From: an uncultured Coriobacteriaceae bacterium
GTDB lineage: Bacteria > Actinomycetota > Coriobacteriia > Coriobacteriales > Atopobiaceae
Reading direction: 5' to 3'
NCBI GenBank assembly: GCA_902780305.1
Contig: CACZFB010000002.1
Span: 124,001 to 188,000 of the forward strand
Length of the DNA: 64,000 nucleotides
The position numbers and the translations under genes were made by a program. Shown piece by piece: positions 53,628 to 62,637 of this stretch (the first letter of the stretch is position 1; each line of letters starts with the position of its first letter). The notes beneath the pieces were generated by a model. It was not told where the DNA came from. It saw only the letters and a program-made list of their open reading frames with translations, and did not search any database.

Positions 53628-54434
53628 TCAACGCCCCCGTCCCCGCGACACAGACGAGGAGCCGTCCTTGAGGACGTAGCTGTACTTGGCAAACCTGTAT
53701 CGCGGCTTCTTTTGCAGTGCGTTTCCATATTCGATTGCTCGTTTGGGGCAGTTTTGTATGCAGGCCATGCAGTGCATGCAATGGCTTTTGCTCCACACGG
53801 GCACGCCGCTCTCCATGCGAATCGCAGATACGGGACACACGCGCTCGCACATCCCGCATCCGATGCACGCTTGATTGGCCTCAAACTTTTTCGTGGAAAG
53901 GCCGACTCGGTTCCACATATGCACAAATGCAAGCACGAGCCCATATTCAATGGTCGGTATGTGGCGCTCCTCGCAGGACGCCTCGCGTGCAATAACATCT
54001 GCCACCTGGTCAACTCGTTCGGGCGCCGATCGTATCTTCTCCTCGATCGACTCGGTTTTCTCCGCGGGAAACACCCCCACAAGATAGTTCCTGGGCATGG
54101 CAATTTCGGCGCAGCCCTTAAACGTCATGTTTTTAGACAAAAACAGCTTTTGGGCCTGCCTTCCCGCTATGCCCGCAAACGACCCCATGGTTACGACCGC
54201 ATACCCATTGCGATTGCCCGTTAGGGGAGTGCTTGCAACATGACGCAAGATGGGCAACGGCACGCCGTCAACATGCACCGGCGTGCACAGCACGAAGGGC
54301 TTTTGCGAATGCAGGGGGCTCGTGTTGCCATGTTGCATGCGCTCCGTAAGGTCAACAACCTGGTCGTCAAGCTTCTTTGCAAGTGACGTTGCTACATAGC
54401 GAGTATTTCCAGTTGCGCTAAAGAACAGTATCAT
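53628..54434 (-). CDS. EFR1-type flavodoxin-ferredoxin protein
   Basis: 268 residues. A flavodoxin-like N-terminal half (ILFFSATGNTRYVATSLAKK, FMN phosphate loop SATGNT) and a C-terminal ferredoxin with two 4Fe-4S sites: CIGCGMCERVCP and CMHCMACIQNCP. EFR1-family proteins shuttle electrons in anaerobes; the partner is unknown. ATG 54434 follows GGGAGG. A long intergenic remnant area begins upstream. The coding end is 60 bases after the convergent kinase gene. Confidence 0.9.
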   Translation of the reverse strand: MILFFSATGNTRYVATSLAKKLDDQVVDLTERMQHGNTSPLHSQKPFVLCTPVHVDGVPLPILRHVASTPLTGNRNGYAVVTMGSFAGIAGRQAQKLFLSKNMTFKGCAEIAMPRNYLVGVFPAEKTESIEEKIRSAPERVDQVADVIAREASCEERHIPTIEYGLVLAFVHMWNRVGLSTKKFEANQACIGCGMCERVCPVSAIRMESGVPVWSKSHCMHCMACIQNCPKRAIEYGNALQKKPRYRFAKYSYVLKDGSSSVSRGRGR

Positions 54435-54639
54435 TGGCAACCTCCCAAATGGGCTGGACAAGACATCGTCAGTCGCAATTTATTATCACTCAACGCGGTG
54501 TTCTTTTGCGAATGGTTCGCGCATGTCTGTGACACCACACATACATGGAGCGCGCTTGCTACAGATGCAGCAATGCTATAAAGAAGTACTGCATGGTGTG
54601 GATCCGACGCTGGGGCTCGGCGCAGCTTCGGCCGTTGCG

Positions 54640-54870
54640 CGGGCGTACGTACGCAAGGACGTAATTCCTCATGCTGCCAGAGTAGGAGTTTTCCTTTGGG
54701 TCGTAGGGCGTAACGAACGTGACGTGAATTGAGTGTTTGGTCTTGGTGGCTAGCTGCAGGTCGCTCACCTTGTGTCAGATGCTCTCGTCAACTCTCTTCG
54801 TGATGGCGTACTCGTCTGTCGAGTACTTCATCTCGCGGAGGTTTATAGCCTGCCCCCGTAGTCGACCATG
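54640..54870 (-). pseudogene. C-terminal remnant of another ATPase/nuclease-like protein
   Basis: On the minus strand AINLREMKYSTDEYAITKRV, then after a frameshift near 54772 LQLATKTKHSIHVTFVTPYD and KENSYSGSMRNY. This matches the end of AAA ATPases of the DUF234-related kind, in which INxxEMKYS is the ExK part of a nuclease-like core and TKTKxxxxLTxxTxxGxKxNxYS follows. The P-loop half is missing. It is a further, decayed member of the window's ATPase/D...ExK set. Confidence 0.65.
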
Positions 54871-54963
54871 GGAGCTCACCTCCACGGCAATCGTCCGCGC
54901 GGCTGCAGCCCAACGTCCGAAAGCGCCCGCGTCCTCCGCTTGAGCAGCCGTTCCCAGACCGAA

Positions 54964-55121
54964 GTTGTAGATGTGAACTCGGTTCGGCACCTCGAGAGTT
55001 CACATCTACAACGACGCATCAACCTTCGTACCGGTTATCAGGCATTTCTCCGAACTTCCGCGTCGCGTTTTGTAGATGTGAACTCGTGTCGAAGCCTAGG
55101 AGTTCACATCTACAAAACGCG
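54964..55121. repeat. Tandem pair of perfect hairpins sharing one 16-base core
   Basis: Hairpin 1: arms 54964-54980 and 54996-55012 (17 bp). Hairpin 2: arms 55064-55085 and 55100-55121 (22 bp). Both arms contain TTGTAGATGTGAACTC, while the outer arm bases and loops differ. They stand in a 870-base gene-free zone (54441-55311) before a truncated surface-protein gene. Confidence 0.88.
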
Positions 55122-55311
55122 CGAGGGGCGGACTCCCGTGAGCTGGGACTATGCACGTGAGTTATCGCCCGTTCTGGAGACGTGAGCCGCCTTCGCGCGG
55201 CCCGCCCGTCCCGAGGGGGCCCGTGGCGCGGCCGAGGCGTGCGGAACGCCCTGCGCCCCTGGGCGCCGTGGTCGCCCCCGGCGCTTGGGCGAGCTCGCAC
55301 GCCCACACATC

Positions 55312-56201
55312 GTGACGCTGGCCTTACACCCAACACAGAGTACGACGTATACGCCCGAATGAAGGGCGGCGACAAGAAGGAGGCGTCTGGGCCGTCACAA
55401 GCAACGACGGTCAAGACCCCGCCTGCTCATGTGACTGGGGTGAAGCTCAATAGCGGTAGCGCCAAGAAGGCCTATAACCAAGGTGACGCTCTGGACATAG
55501 GTGGCCTTACGCTGGAGGTTACCAAGTCCGACGGCAGCAAGGAGACCATTGCCGTTACGGCGGACATGGTCTCGGGCTTCGACGGCAGCAAGGTGGGTAA
55601 GCAGACGCTTACCGTAACGTACGAGGGTTACGCCAACACCTATGAGGTTGAGGTCAAGGCCACCACACCGACCACACCGACTACACCGGCGCCCGATGAG
55701 GACAACGAGGACGTTGTTGTCCCCGCCCCCTCCGTCACCGCGCACGTGCAGCGCGTAGGCTGGATGACCCCCGTGACGGACGGCACCGTCGCCGGCACCA
55801 CCGGCAAGTCGCGCCGCATGGAGGCGCTCACCCTCAGGCTGCCCGACGGCGTGGCGGGCGGCATCGAGTACCGCGCCCACGTCCAGCGCTCAGGCTGGGA
55901 GGAGGCGTGGGCGACCAACGGTGCGCAGAGCGGCACCACCGGCAAGTCGCGCCGCGTGGAGGCAGTCCAGATCCAGCTCACCGGGGAGGCCAAGGACGCC
56001 TACGACGTCTACTACCGAGTGCACGTGCAGCGCATCGGCTGGATGGCGTGGGCCAAGAACGGCGAGGAGGCCGGCACCACCGGCATGAGCCGGCGCGCCG
56101 AGGCGATTCAGGTCGTGCTCGTGAGGAAGGACGCCCCCGCGCCCGATGCCACGTACAAGGGCGCCACGCAGCAGCACGCGAAGGCGTTCGTGAAGAAGTA
56201 G
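55312..56201 (+). pseudogene. ChW-repeat surface protein lacking its 5' part
   Basis: The frame opens in the middle of an Fn3-like domain (LTPNTEYDVYARMKGGDKKE). An Ig-like Big_3 domain (LDIGGLTLEVTKSDGSKET, then TLTVTYEGYANTYEVEV) and a Thr/Pro linker follow, then three ChW repeats closely like those of the gene at 36424, ending HAKAFVKK. There is no signal peptide or ribosome site; hairpin and GC-rich repeat DNA precede it. Probably a silent 3' cassette that could donate sequence to intact copies. Confidence 0.75.
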
Positions 56202-56212
56202 GCCTGACGTAA

Positions 56213-56243
56213 GCGAGAAAAGGGGCCAAACCCCTTTTCTCGC
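56213..56243 (+). terminator. Hairpin after ChW gene
   Basis: GCGAGAAAAGGGG (56213-56225) pairs exactly with CCCCTTTTCTCGC (56231-56243). The same GAGAAAAGGGG core ends the gene at 61028. The next 230 bases hold small unknown fragments (NMRNLARNVAFLVRATADAR, GFLDRNLLD). Confidence 0.78.
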
Positions 56244-56479
56244 CTTCCAGAACATGCGCAACCTCGCCCGCAACGTGGCGTTCCTCGTGAGGGCCACCGC
56301 CGACGCGCGCGTGAACAGGGGTCGGCTTCCTCGACAGGAACCTGCTGGACTAGGCTTGGGTCAGTTCCGCGCGGACAAAGGGGATGGGCTCAAAGGCTCC
56401 CCTCATTAGGAAAACTCAGGCACTCTGATAGGTATTTTCGCCGGCACATCCGCTCTCTGCTCTTCACGGACCCGTCGCT

Positions 56480-57814
56480 TCACCAAGACACAAGCAGTGG
56501 TGCCTCGTCGCGCGGTTTGCAAAACATGAGGAAATACCAGGGCAGGTACGTAATCGCACCTTTGACCTCAACGTTTCCTGGACAGAAGACCAGTGCCTCG
56601 CCTAGGCCCCACTCGTCGACGGCCAGGATGTTGTCGAGCGCCTTGTGCCGATAGTAGGAATCTCCCGACTTTATCTCGACGGGCAAGGCGCAGACCCCAT
56701 TCGGCACCACGAAGTCGACCTCGCCGTACCTCGACTTGTCGAAATACCTGAGGTCATAGCCGTTCGCGACGAGCTGCTGGGCCGCCAGCGTCTCGAGAAG
56801 CGCGCCGTTGTTGACGCCCGCGTCGCCCTGAACCAGCTCGAACTGGACCGTCTGCTCCAACATGGCCCCAAGCAGCCCGACGTCGCAGGGATAGAGCTTG
56901 AAGAGGCTGTGCTGCTCGTTGAGCGTCAGGGGGACCTGTGGAGACCGAACGTTATAGCAGGGCAACGTAACTCCAGCGTCCACCAGCCACATGAAATCCG
57001 ACGCGTAGCGCTCCATGCGAGCGCTCGGCGCGAGGTCCCGTAGGGTGAATCGCTTGTTGTTGCCGATAATCTCACTTGGCACGGCATCGAAAATGGCCTT
57101 GACGTGGGGCTTATTCGATGCGTAGCGAGCGATATCCTGCCGATACAGCTCCAGGATGTCGCGCTGTATGCCAAGCACCTGCGCGAGGTCCTGCGTCTGG
57201 ACAAGTCGCTCCACGGCAGCGGGCATCCCCCCGCAGGCGAGGTAGAGCCTCGTTATCCTTAGCAGGCGCTGATGGATGGCTTGCGGCACCGGAGTCCTGC
57301 TGCGATAGCAGTCCTCGAGGTACTCCAGCGTCTCTCCCTGCACGCCCAGGGCCACGCAGAACTCCCTCAAGTCCAAAGGGAACATGCGGACGACGTTTTC
57401 GTAGCCAACGGGTAGCGATGGCACGTCGCGGTAGAGGACGCCAAGCAGTGAGCCGGACTCGACGTAGTCGAACCTTCCGTCATCCACGAGAAACTTAATG
57501 GCAGACCGAGCACGTGGGCACTCCTGTACCTCGTCTAGAAACACAAGCGTGCGCCCGGGAGTCAGAGGCTGCTGGGAGAAGGCGGTCAGATTTGTTATGA
57601 GCGTGTTGGCATCGAGGCTGCCCTCAAAAATCGCCTTTGCCTGCGGGGTCTCGACGAAGTTGATTTCCAGTGTCGTTTCGTAGCGCCCGTCTGCGTACTC
57701 CCGTACCGCAAACGTCTTTCCCACTTGACGAGCCCCCGTTATCAGCAACGCCTTGCGGGCGGGGTCTTCGCCCCAGGCCTCGATTCGTTGCATGACGCTT
57801 CTTTGCAGTGACAT
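56480..57814 (-). CDS. P-loop ATPase with DUF4143 domain (copy F)
   Basis: 444 residues. Walker A GARQVGKT (about 27-34), Walker B LVFLDEVQEC, C-terminal GEVDFVVPNG...PVEIKSGDS as the D...ExK core. Nearly the twin of copy A at 17755, with long identical blocks such as RFTLRDLAPSARMERYASDF. ATG 57814 follows GGAGG; the ATG at 57850 lies inside an upstream repeat. Three TGGTCGCA iterons precede it as in copy A, so the pair probably arose by duplication of gene plus control region. Confidence 0.92.
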   Translation of the reverse strand: MSLQRSVMQRIEAWGEDPARKALLITGARQVGKTFAVREYADGRYETTLEINFVETPQAKAIFEGSLDANTLITNLTAFSQQPLTPGRTLVFLDEVQECPRARSAIKFLVDDGRFDYVESGSLLGVLYRDVPSLPVGYENVVRMFPLDLREFCVALGVQGETLEYLEDCYRSRTPVPQAIHQRLLRITRLYLACGGMPAAVERLVQTQDLAQVLGIQRDILELYRQDIARYASNKPHVKAIFDAVPSEIIGNNKRFTLRDLAPSARMERYASDFMWLVDAGVTLPCYNVRSPQVPLTLNEQHSLFKLYPCDVGLLGAMLEQTVQFELVQGDAGVNNGALLETLAAQQLVANGYDLRYFDKSRYGEVDFVVPNGVCALPVEIKSGDSYYRHKALDNILAVDEWGLGEALVFCPGNVEVKGAITYLPWYFLMFCKPRDEAPLLVSW

Positions 57815-57841
57815 GCGAGCCTCCGCGACGTGGTCTGTAAT

Positions 57842-57915
57842 TGCGACCATTTTAGCCTAATCTATTCCGCCTCATGCGACCATTTTTATCTTAAGATAGA
57901 TACAATCTGCGACCG
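57842..57915 (-). promoter_or_regulatory. Three 33-bp-spaced iterons TGGTCGCA
   Basis: On the minus strand TGGTCGCA, TGGTCGCA and CGGTCGCA occupy 57842-57849, 57875-57882 and 57908-57915, exactly 33 bp apart. The nearest unit lies 28 bases before the start at 57814. Spacer sequences differ from those of copy A, while motif and period are kept. Confidence 0.9.
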
Positions 57916-58093
57916 TTTAATCAATTTGGTTCCTCGCCAGCAATCGCGGGCTGCAAAAAGCCGAGAAGTGACGTCGGGACAGTCCCGATGTCACTTCCCT
58001 GCGCCTGTTAAGTGATAGTGGGGACGTTTGGGTGGGGACGTTTGTCTGCGCGTCCTCACTGGCGCTGCGTGACCTCCGTCACGCTCGAGCTCC

Positions 58094-58276
58094 TTGGGCT
58101 GCTGCGAGGGCGTCGTGCACAGGGGCGCGTACAAGCAGCTCGACGGCGAGGCGCTCGACCGCCTCGTGGCGCGCTACGACGACATGCGCAAGCCCGACCG
58201 CCAGGAGGACTCCACGCGCATGCTCCTGCGCGCCTACGAGGAGGTCGGCTTCCTCGACAGGAACCTGCTTGGCTAG
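58094..58276 (+). pseudogene. Fragment of unknown mobile-element gene
   Basis: A 60-codon frame ends AYKQLDGEALDRLVARYDDM, RKPDRQEDSTRMLLRAYEEV and GFLDRNLLG. The same ending GFLDRNLL occurs near 56335. The composition is protein-like but no start signal is seen. It interrupts the end of ATPase G. Family not recognised. Confidence 0.4.
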
Positions 58277-58319
58277 CGGCCTCATGGCTCACCGCACAAA
58301 GAGTCGCTAGCCCGCAAAG

Positions 58320-59078
58320 TAGTTGAACTCGGACGCCTTGCTCCCATAGGATGAAGAGCCTCCGCAAGACCGCAAGGTAGTCCGTCACGGTGTCCGGGGC
58401 GAGCGAGCGCAGCAGGAGACGAAATTTAAGGGGGTCGCGCCTGACGCCGTCTATCCTGCTGGCATCGTCTTCGACCGTGAGGTCGAGGTAGCTCCTTGCC
58501 AGCTCACGCGCAGCGTCTAACGTCGCATCCAGGCTGTCGGGCCATCCTCCACGCACCACGAGTTCGGCAATCCTCTGCAGGCTGACCTCACCTGTGGGAA
58601 TTGCCGGAAGAGGCATCTCGAAGAGGCTCCTGAGCGACACGACGCCGGAGGAGTCGCCAGATTCGAAGAGAGACATGGGTCGCATGGGCAGCATGCCGAT
58701 GCGACCCACGCCACTGTGCATGACGCCCCTGCGCTTGGGGGTCGACGATCCCGTGAGGAGATACTGCCCCTTCTCTCTCGATCGGTCGACGGAGAAGCGC
58801 ACGGCGTCCCAGATGCCGGGCACCTCCTGCCACCCGTCAATGAGGTGTGGCCTGTTCCCCGTGAGGACGAGGCTTGGATCGAGCTCCGCGAGGCGCCTGT
58901 TCTGGAAGGCGCCCGCCGGGTCGCCTATGTACGTAACGCTCTCTGCCTGATTGAGGGACGCCCAGGTCTTGCCACACCAGCGCGGCCCTTCAACGCACAC
59001 TGCCCCAAAGGCCTCAAGCATGTGGGACAGTTGCCCGTCGACAACCCTCGCGCGATACCCATGCTCGGTAAGCGACAT
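58320..59078 (-). pseudogene. P-loop ATPase of the B/D subfamily, 3'-truncated (copy G)
   Basis: About 250 residues remain. GPRWCGKT (Walker A-like), PHLIDGWQEVPGIWDAVRFS and YLLTGSSTPKRRGVMHSGVG match copies B and D. The homology ends at DYLAVLRRLFILWEQGVR, and the frame then runs into unrelated GC-rich DNA carrying the 58094 fragment. The C-terminal D...ExK domain is lost. ATG 59078 follows GAGGAGG. Its four-unit iteron array upstream is intact. Confidence 0.78.
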
Positions 59079-59116
59079 GAAAGCCTCCTCTGCCTTTAGC
59101 AGCTGTGATCTGCTGC

Positions 59117-59192
59117 TAGGACAAATTCTTCTGTATTAATAGGAGATAATCATGCTCTCTATTAGGACGTTTTCAAATCATTCATTAGGACA
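59117..59192 (-). promoter_or_regulatory. Four 23-bp-spaced iterons GTCCTA
   Basis: On the plus strand TAGGACA, TAGGAGA, TAGGACG and TAGGACA start at 59117, 59140, 59163 and 59186, exactly 23 bp apart. This equals the spacing found before copies B and D, with a different motif. They lie 39-115 bases before the copy G start. Confidence 0.87.
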
Positions 59193-59382
59193 AAAGTATC
59201 CTCGGGCGAGCCACGGGTTTGTTCCCGTCGCCTCGCTCCGCCAGTTTGTAATTGATCTTGTTTTCGCCAGACACAAGTGCAAACTCATCATCAGAGGTCG
59301 CCGTCACGGTGAGCTTCTTGGCTGTGGCAAGCGTACCCGTGGCGCTGATGCCGTCCGTGGCGTTCCAGCCGCTATCTGCCAC
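59185..59382 (-). pseudogene. Secreted-protein C-terminal remnant
   Basis: The minus-strand frame contains GWNATDGISATGTLATAKKL, TVTATSDDEFALVSGENKIN and YKLAERGD, a beta-rich extracellular pattern like WxL or pilin-type domains. It has no start or signal peptide. Identity of the family is uncertain. Confidence 0.45.
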
Positions 59383-59468
59383 CGGCCACCATTAACACGA
59401 ACGTGTCCGGTCGCCCAGAGCCATGTATCATGGAACGTGGGAATCGTCCCAACGGAGGAGGCGTCGCG

Positions 59469-61028
59469 ATGAGGGAGTTCAACACCACCGGGCTGTGTGT
59501 GCCCCGCAAGCACTACATGGTGGACATATCGGGCCGCGTGGCGCAGATGCGGGCCATGGTGGAGCGGGGCGACTACTTCTGCGTCAACCGCGCCCGCCAG
59601 TACGGCAAGACCACGACGCTGGCGGCGCTCAGGCGCGCCTTGGCGGACGACTTCGCGGTCGCGAGCCTGGACTTCCAAGGGCTCAGCCACGCGAGCTTCC
59701 GCACGGAGGGCAACTTCGTGCGCGGGCTCTCCCGCATGCTCGTGCGCATGGTATCGTTGCCTCCGCGCGCGGCCGAGGAAATCGGGGCGCTCGCCAGCGG
59801 CGACGTCGCGGACCTCGCGCTCGGCGACCTGTCCTTCGCGCTCGGAGCGTGGTGCGCGGAGAGCCCGCGGCCCGTGGTCCTCATCGTGGACGAGGTGGAC
59901 AGCGCCACCAACAACCAGGTGTTCCTCGACTTCCTGGCGCAGCTGCGCCTGCAATACCTCATGCGCGAGGACGACCCGTCCTACCCCGCCTTCCGCTCGG
60001 TCGTCCTGGCAGGTGTCACCGACGTCAAGCACCTCAAGGCCAAGATCCGCCCGGGCGAGGCGTCCAAGGTCAACAGCCCGTGGAACATCGCCGCCGACTT
60101 CGACGTGGACATGTCCTTCTCCGTCGCCGACGTCGCGGGCATGCTCGCGCAGTACGAGGCCGACCACCACGCCGGTATGGACGTAACCAGCGTAGCGGAG
60201 GAGGTCGTGGCCTGGACCGGGGGCTACCCCTTCCTCGTGAGTCGCGTGTGCCAGCTGGTGGACCGGCACGGTCTCGGCTGGGACCACGCAGGCGTGGACG
60301 CGGCCGTCAGGGAGCTGCTCAAGGACGATGACGTGAGCCTGTTCGAGTCCCTCACGGGCAAGCTCGAGGACTTCCCCACCCTCAAGGGGCAGCTCAGGTC
60401 GATGCTCATGCGGGGGGAGTCCGTGGACTTCTCTCCCTACGACGAAACGCAAAAGCTGTTGCGGATGTACGGCTTCGTGACCGAGCGACACAACAAGATG
60501 GTTGTTGCCAACCGCATCTTCGAGACGCTCCTCTACGACTATTTCCTCGCCGAGGAACAGACGGGTGCGGTGCGCAGGGCTGGCGACCTCGACTGCAGTC
60601 TCTTCGTGGAGGGCGGCCAGCTCAACATGCGCGCTGTGCTGGAGGGGTTCCGGCGCACCTACACCGAGGTGTACGGACCCCTGGAGGAGGGCGGCTGCTT
60701 CAGGGAGAAGGATGGCCGCGAGCTCTTCCTCATGTACCTCAAGCCCATAATCAACGGCACGGGGAACTACTACGTGGAGGCACAGACCCGCGACCAGACC
60801 CGCACGGACGTAATCGTGGACTACGCCGGCGAGCGGTTCGTGGTCGAGCTCAAGGTCTGGCGTGGACCGCGCTACAACGAGGACGGCGAGAAGCAGCTGC
60901 GGGGCTATCTCGAGTACTTTGGGCTTGAGGTGGGCTACATGCTGAGCTTCAACTTCAACCGTCGCAAGGAGCCAGGCCTCAAGCTCGTTGAGGTGGGCGA
61001 CAAGGTGCTCTGGGAGGAGACGGTCTAG
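59469..61028 (+). CDS. AAA-like ATPase with PD-(D/E)XK domain
   Basis: 519 residues of a different ATPase clan from copies A-G (AAA-ATPase_like/PDDEXK_9 style). Walker A region RARQYGKTTTL (about 41-51), Walker B VVLIVDEVDSATN (about 138-150), then FSVADVAGMLAQY, WTGGYPFLVSRVCQLVD, and at the C-terminus TRTDVIVDYAGERFVVELKV as nuclease-like core. ATG 59469 follows GGAGGAGG. No clear iterons are found upstream. Function unknown; often found in many copies in gut anaerobes. Confidence 0.88.
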   Translation: MREFNTTGLCVPRKHYMVDISGRVAQMRAMVERGDYFCVNRARQYGKTTTLAALRRALADDFAVASLDFQGLSHASFRTEGNFVRGLSRMLVRMVSLPPRAAEEIGALASGDVADLALGDLSFALGAWCAESPRPVVLIVDEVDSATNNQVFLDFLAQLRLQYLMREDDPSYPAFRSVVLAGVTDVKHLKAKIRPGEASKVNSPWNIAADFDVDMSFSVADVAGMLAQYEADHHAGMDVTSVAEEVVAWTGGYPFLVSRVCQLVDRHGLGWDHAGVDAAVRELLKDDDVSLFESLTGKLEDFPTLKGQLRSMLMRGESVDFSPYDETQKLLRMYGFVTERHNKMVVANRIFETLLYDYFLAEEQTGAVRRAGDLDCSLFVEGGQLNMRAVLEGFRRTYTEVYGPLEEGGCFREKDGRELFLMYLKPIINGTGNYYVEAQTRDQTRTDVIVDYAGERFVVELKVWRGPRYNEDGEKQLRGYLEYFGLEVGYMLSFNFNRRKEPGLKLVEVGDKVLWEETV

Positions 61029-61074
61029 CGCCGGACTGAGAAAAGGGGTCAGGCCCCTTTTCTCATTCCGGCGC
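61028..61074 (+). terminator. Two-tier terminator hairpin
   Basis: Outer stem GCGCCGGA/TCCGGCGC (61028-61035, 61067-61074) and inner stem TGAGAAAAGGGG/CCCCTTTTCTCA (61037-61048, 61054-61065). It begins at the stop codon of the ATPase. The core matches the hairpin at 56213. Confidence 0.8.
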
Positions 61075-61085
61075 ACGACACGCGC

Positions 61086-62474
61086 CTAATAGCTAGGTCT
61101 TGGCTCCGACCTTGCGGTGCGGGCATGAGGGGTCGCAAAACTCGTGGCATCCTCGAATGCCCAGGTCATGCCCCGTGAGGGACTGCCACACCACTTGAGC
61201 ATCGCCTGGATGCTTGCGTTATGGGTGAGTGGCGATGCGCACTGTCGCATGCGGTCTGCTGCCTTCTCGTCTTCGCCCAGCACTAACGCGCGGGTGAGGA
61301 TGAGCCGCCACGCTTGAGTGCCAAGCCCCTCGTTCATCTCGCCGCAACCACCGTCCGTATCATGCAGGCAGAGTCTTAGCCGTCCAAGCTCGGACCGCAA
61401 CTGAACGGCCTCTTTGGATAAGGGTGTGATGAACCGATAGTCATCCAGAAGACTAGAAAAGACAATTAAGGCGAGAAACGGGCTGGCGAGCGCGGTCACA
61501 GACCCATCCATAAGGACAATGGCAGTGCCTAACGCAAGCACACATGCGTACAGAATGCCCAGTACCATCAGGTGCCTTCGCTGGTTCACCGTTGCCTGGT
61601 CGTTGTCGAGGCCCTGCCTGTGGCACGTCTCACGAATGGTGGCACGTAGATTTCGAAGCTGTTCGAGGTATGTGAATGCGTGCCATACGTTTATGCGCCT
61701 CAGATCCGAGAGAAGAAATATATCGCCTTGGCCTTCGTCTATAAGCACGCGTTTTGAGGTGATGGACTCGTACCTCGCGACCGTATCGGCAAAGGTCTCG
61801 AACATGTTGAGGACTTCCCTGTCCAGAGGGTCGCTCACGAGCCCGAATCTTTCCTTGTGGAAGATGAGCATCCACTCGCCTTGGTCTGCATTGCCAGAGG
61901 AAGAGTCCAAAAAGCCCATTCCGCTGTACTGTTCTAGACTCGCAGCGCAAGCCGACGTGATTTCGACAACGCCTAGCGTCGAGAGGCGAGCAAGTGTGGA
62001 GACGATTGCGCTGTAGGCTAGGAGGCCTCCCGTAAGGGCCCATCCCAAAACAAGGGGATGGACGTCTTCGGACAACATGGTGTCACCCACAGCCTCCGCC
62101 ATTGGCTTGTCCTCGCCTTTGTATTCCGCCTGGAACCTTGCGCGCATATGCCTGTACCAGGAGGTGGTGATGTGTTCAAGATGGCTCTGGCTGTATGCGC
62201 GGCAAATGCGCCGTGCCTTGTAGATGCAGTACGCGCCCATGCCGATTGAGCTGATGAGGAAGAGAGACACCTCAACCGGGCGCCGTTGATCGCGTGCCAA
62301 TCTCTCGGCCTCGCTCTCGGCCGCCCGCAAATCGGCGGAAACGTTGTCGTATGTAATGTGCGTGGTGATGGCGTCATTCCAGGTTTTATCCCACGCCTTG
62401 GCCAGTGCAGGCACGGGCGCAAACACCGTCTGCAACGTTACGATTGCCACGATGACAAAAGCACGCAACAGCAT
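61086..62474 (-). CDS. Hypothetical secreted/membrane protein
   Basis: 462 residues. Signal peptide or first membrane helix (LLRAFVIVAIVTLQTVFAPV, then PALA), a second helix near 70-88 (SLFLISSIGMGAYCIY), a third near 145-170 (GWALTGGLLAYSAIVSTLAR) and a hairpin of two helices near 325-370 (LGILYACVLALGTAIVL). The segments resemble DUF2207-like membrane proteins but I cannot assign the family. ATG 62474 follows GGAGGAG. It is convergent with the ATPase and downstream of a 72-bp palindrome. Confidence 0.75.
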   Translation of the reverse strand: MLLRAFVIVAIVTLQTVFAPVPALAKAWDKTWNDAITTHITYDNVSADLRAAESEAERLARDQRRPVEVSLFLISSIGMGAYCIYKARRICRAYSQSHLEHITTSWYRHMRARFQAEYKGEDKPMAEAVGDTMLSEDVHPLVLGWALTGGLLAYSAIVSTLARLSTLGVVEITSACAASLEQYSGMGFLDSSSGNADQGEWMLIFHKERFGLVSDPLDREVLNMFETFADTVARYESITSKRVLIDEGQGDIFLLSDLRRINVWHAFTYLEQLRNLRATIRETCHRQGLDNDQATVNQRRHLMVLGILYACVLALGTAIVLMDGSVTALASPFLALIVFSSLLDDYRFITPLSKEAVQLRSELGRLRLCLHDTDGGCGEMNEGLGTQAWRLILTRALVLGEDEKAADRMRQCASPLTHNASIQAMLKWCGSPSRGMTWAFEDATSFATPHARTARSEPRPSY

Positions 62475-62637
62475 GGAACTCCTCCAATCACGCTTTGATG
62501 CGGGCGGCCATACAGCGCACCTCGCCACTCAACGACACTTTAGCGCTAGGGAACATGTTAGCCAAATGTCCTGCCGCTCGGTAAGTTCTTCAAGCTCGTC
62601 GAGTGTTACTATTCACGGGCAAGGCCAGGATGTGTCA

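Noticed and set aside
59304-61076. 590-codon minus-strand frame over the AAA gene at 59469
   Set aside because: Shadow frame; the plus strand has Walker motifs, a ribosome site and a terminator.
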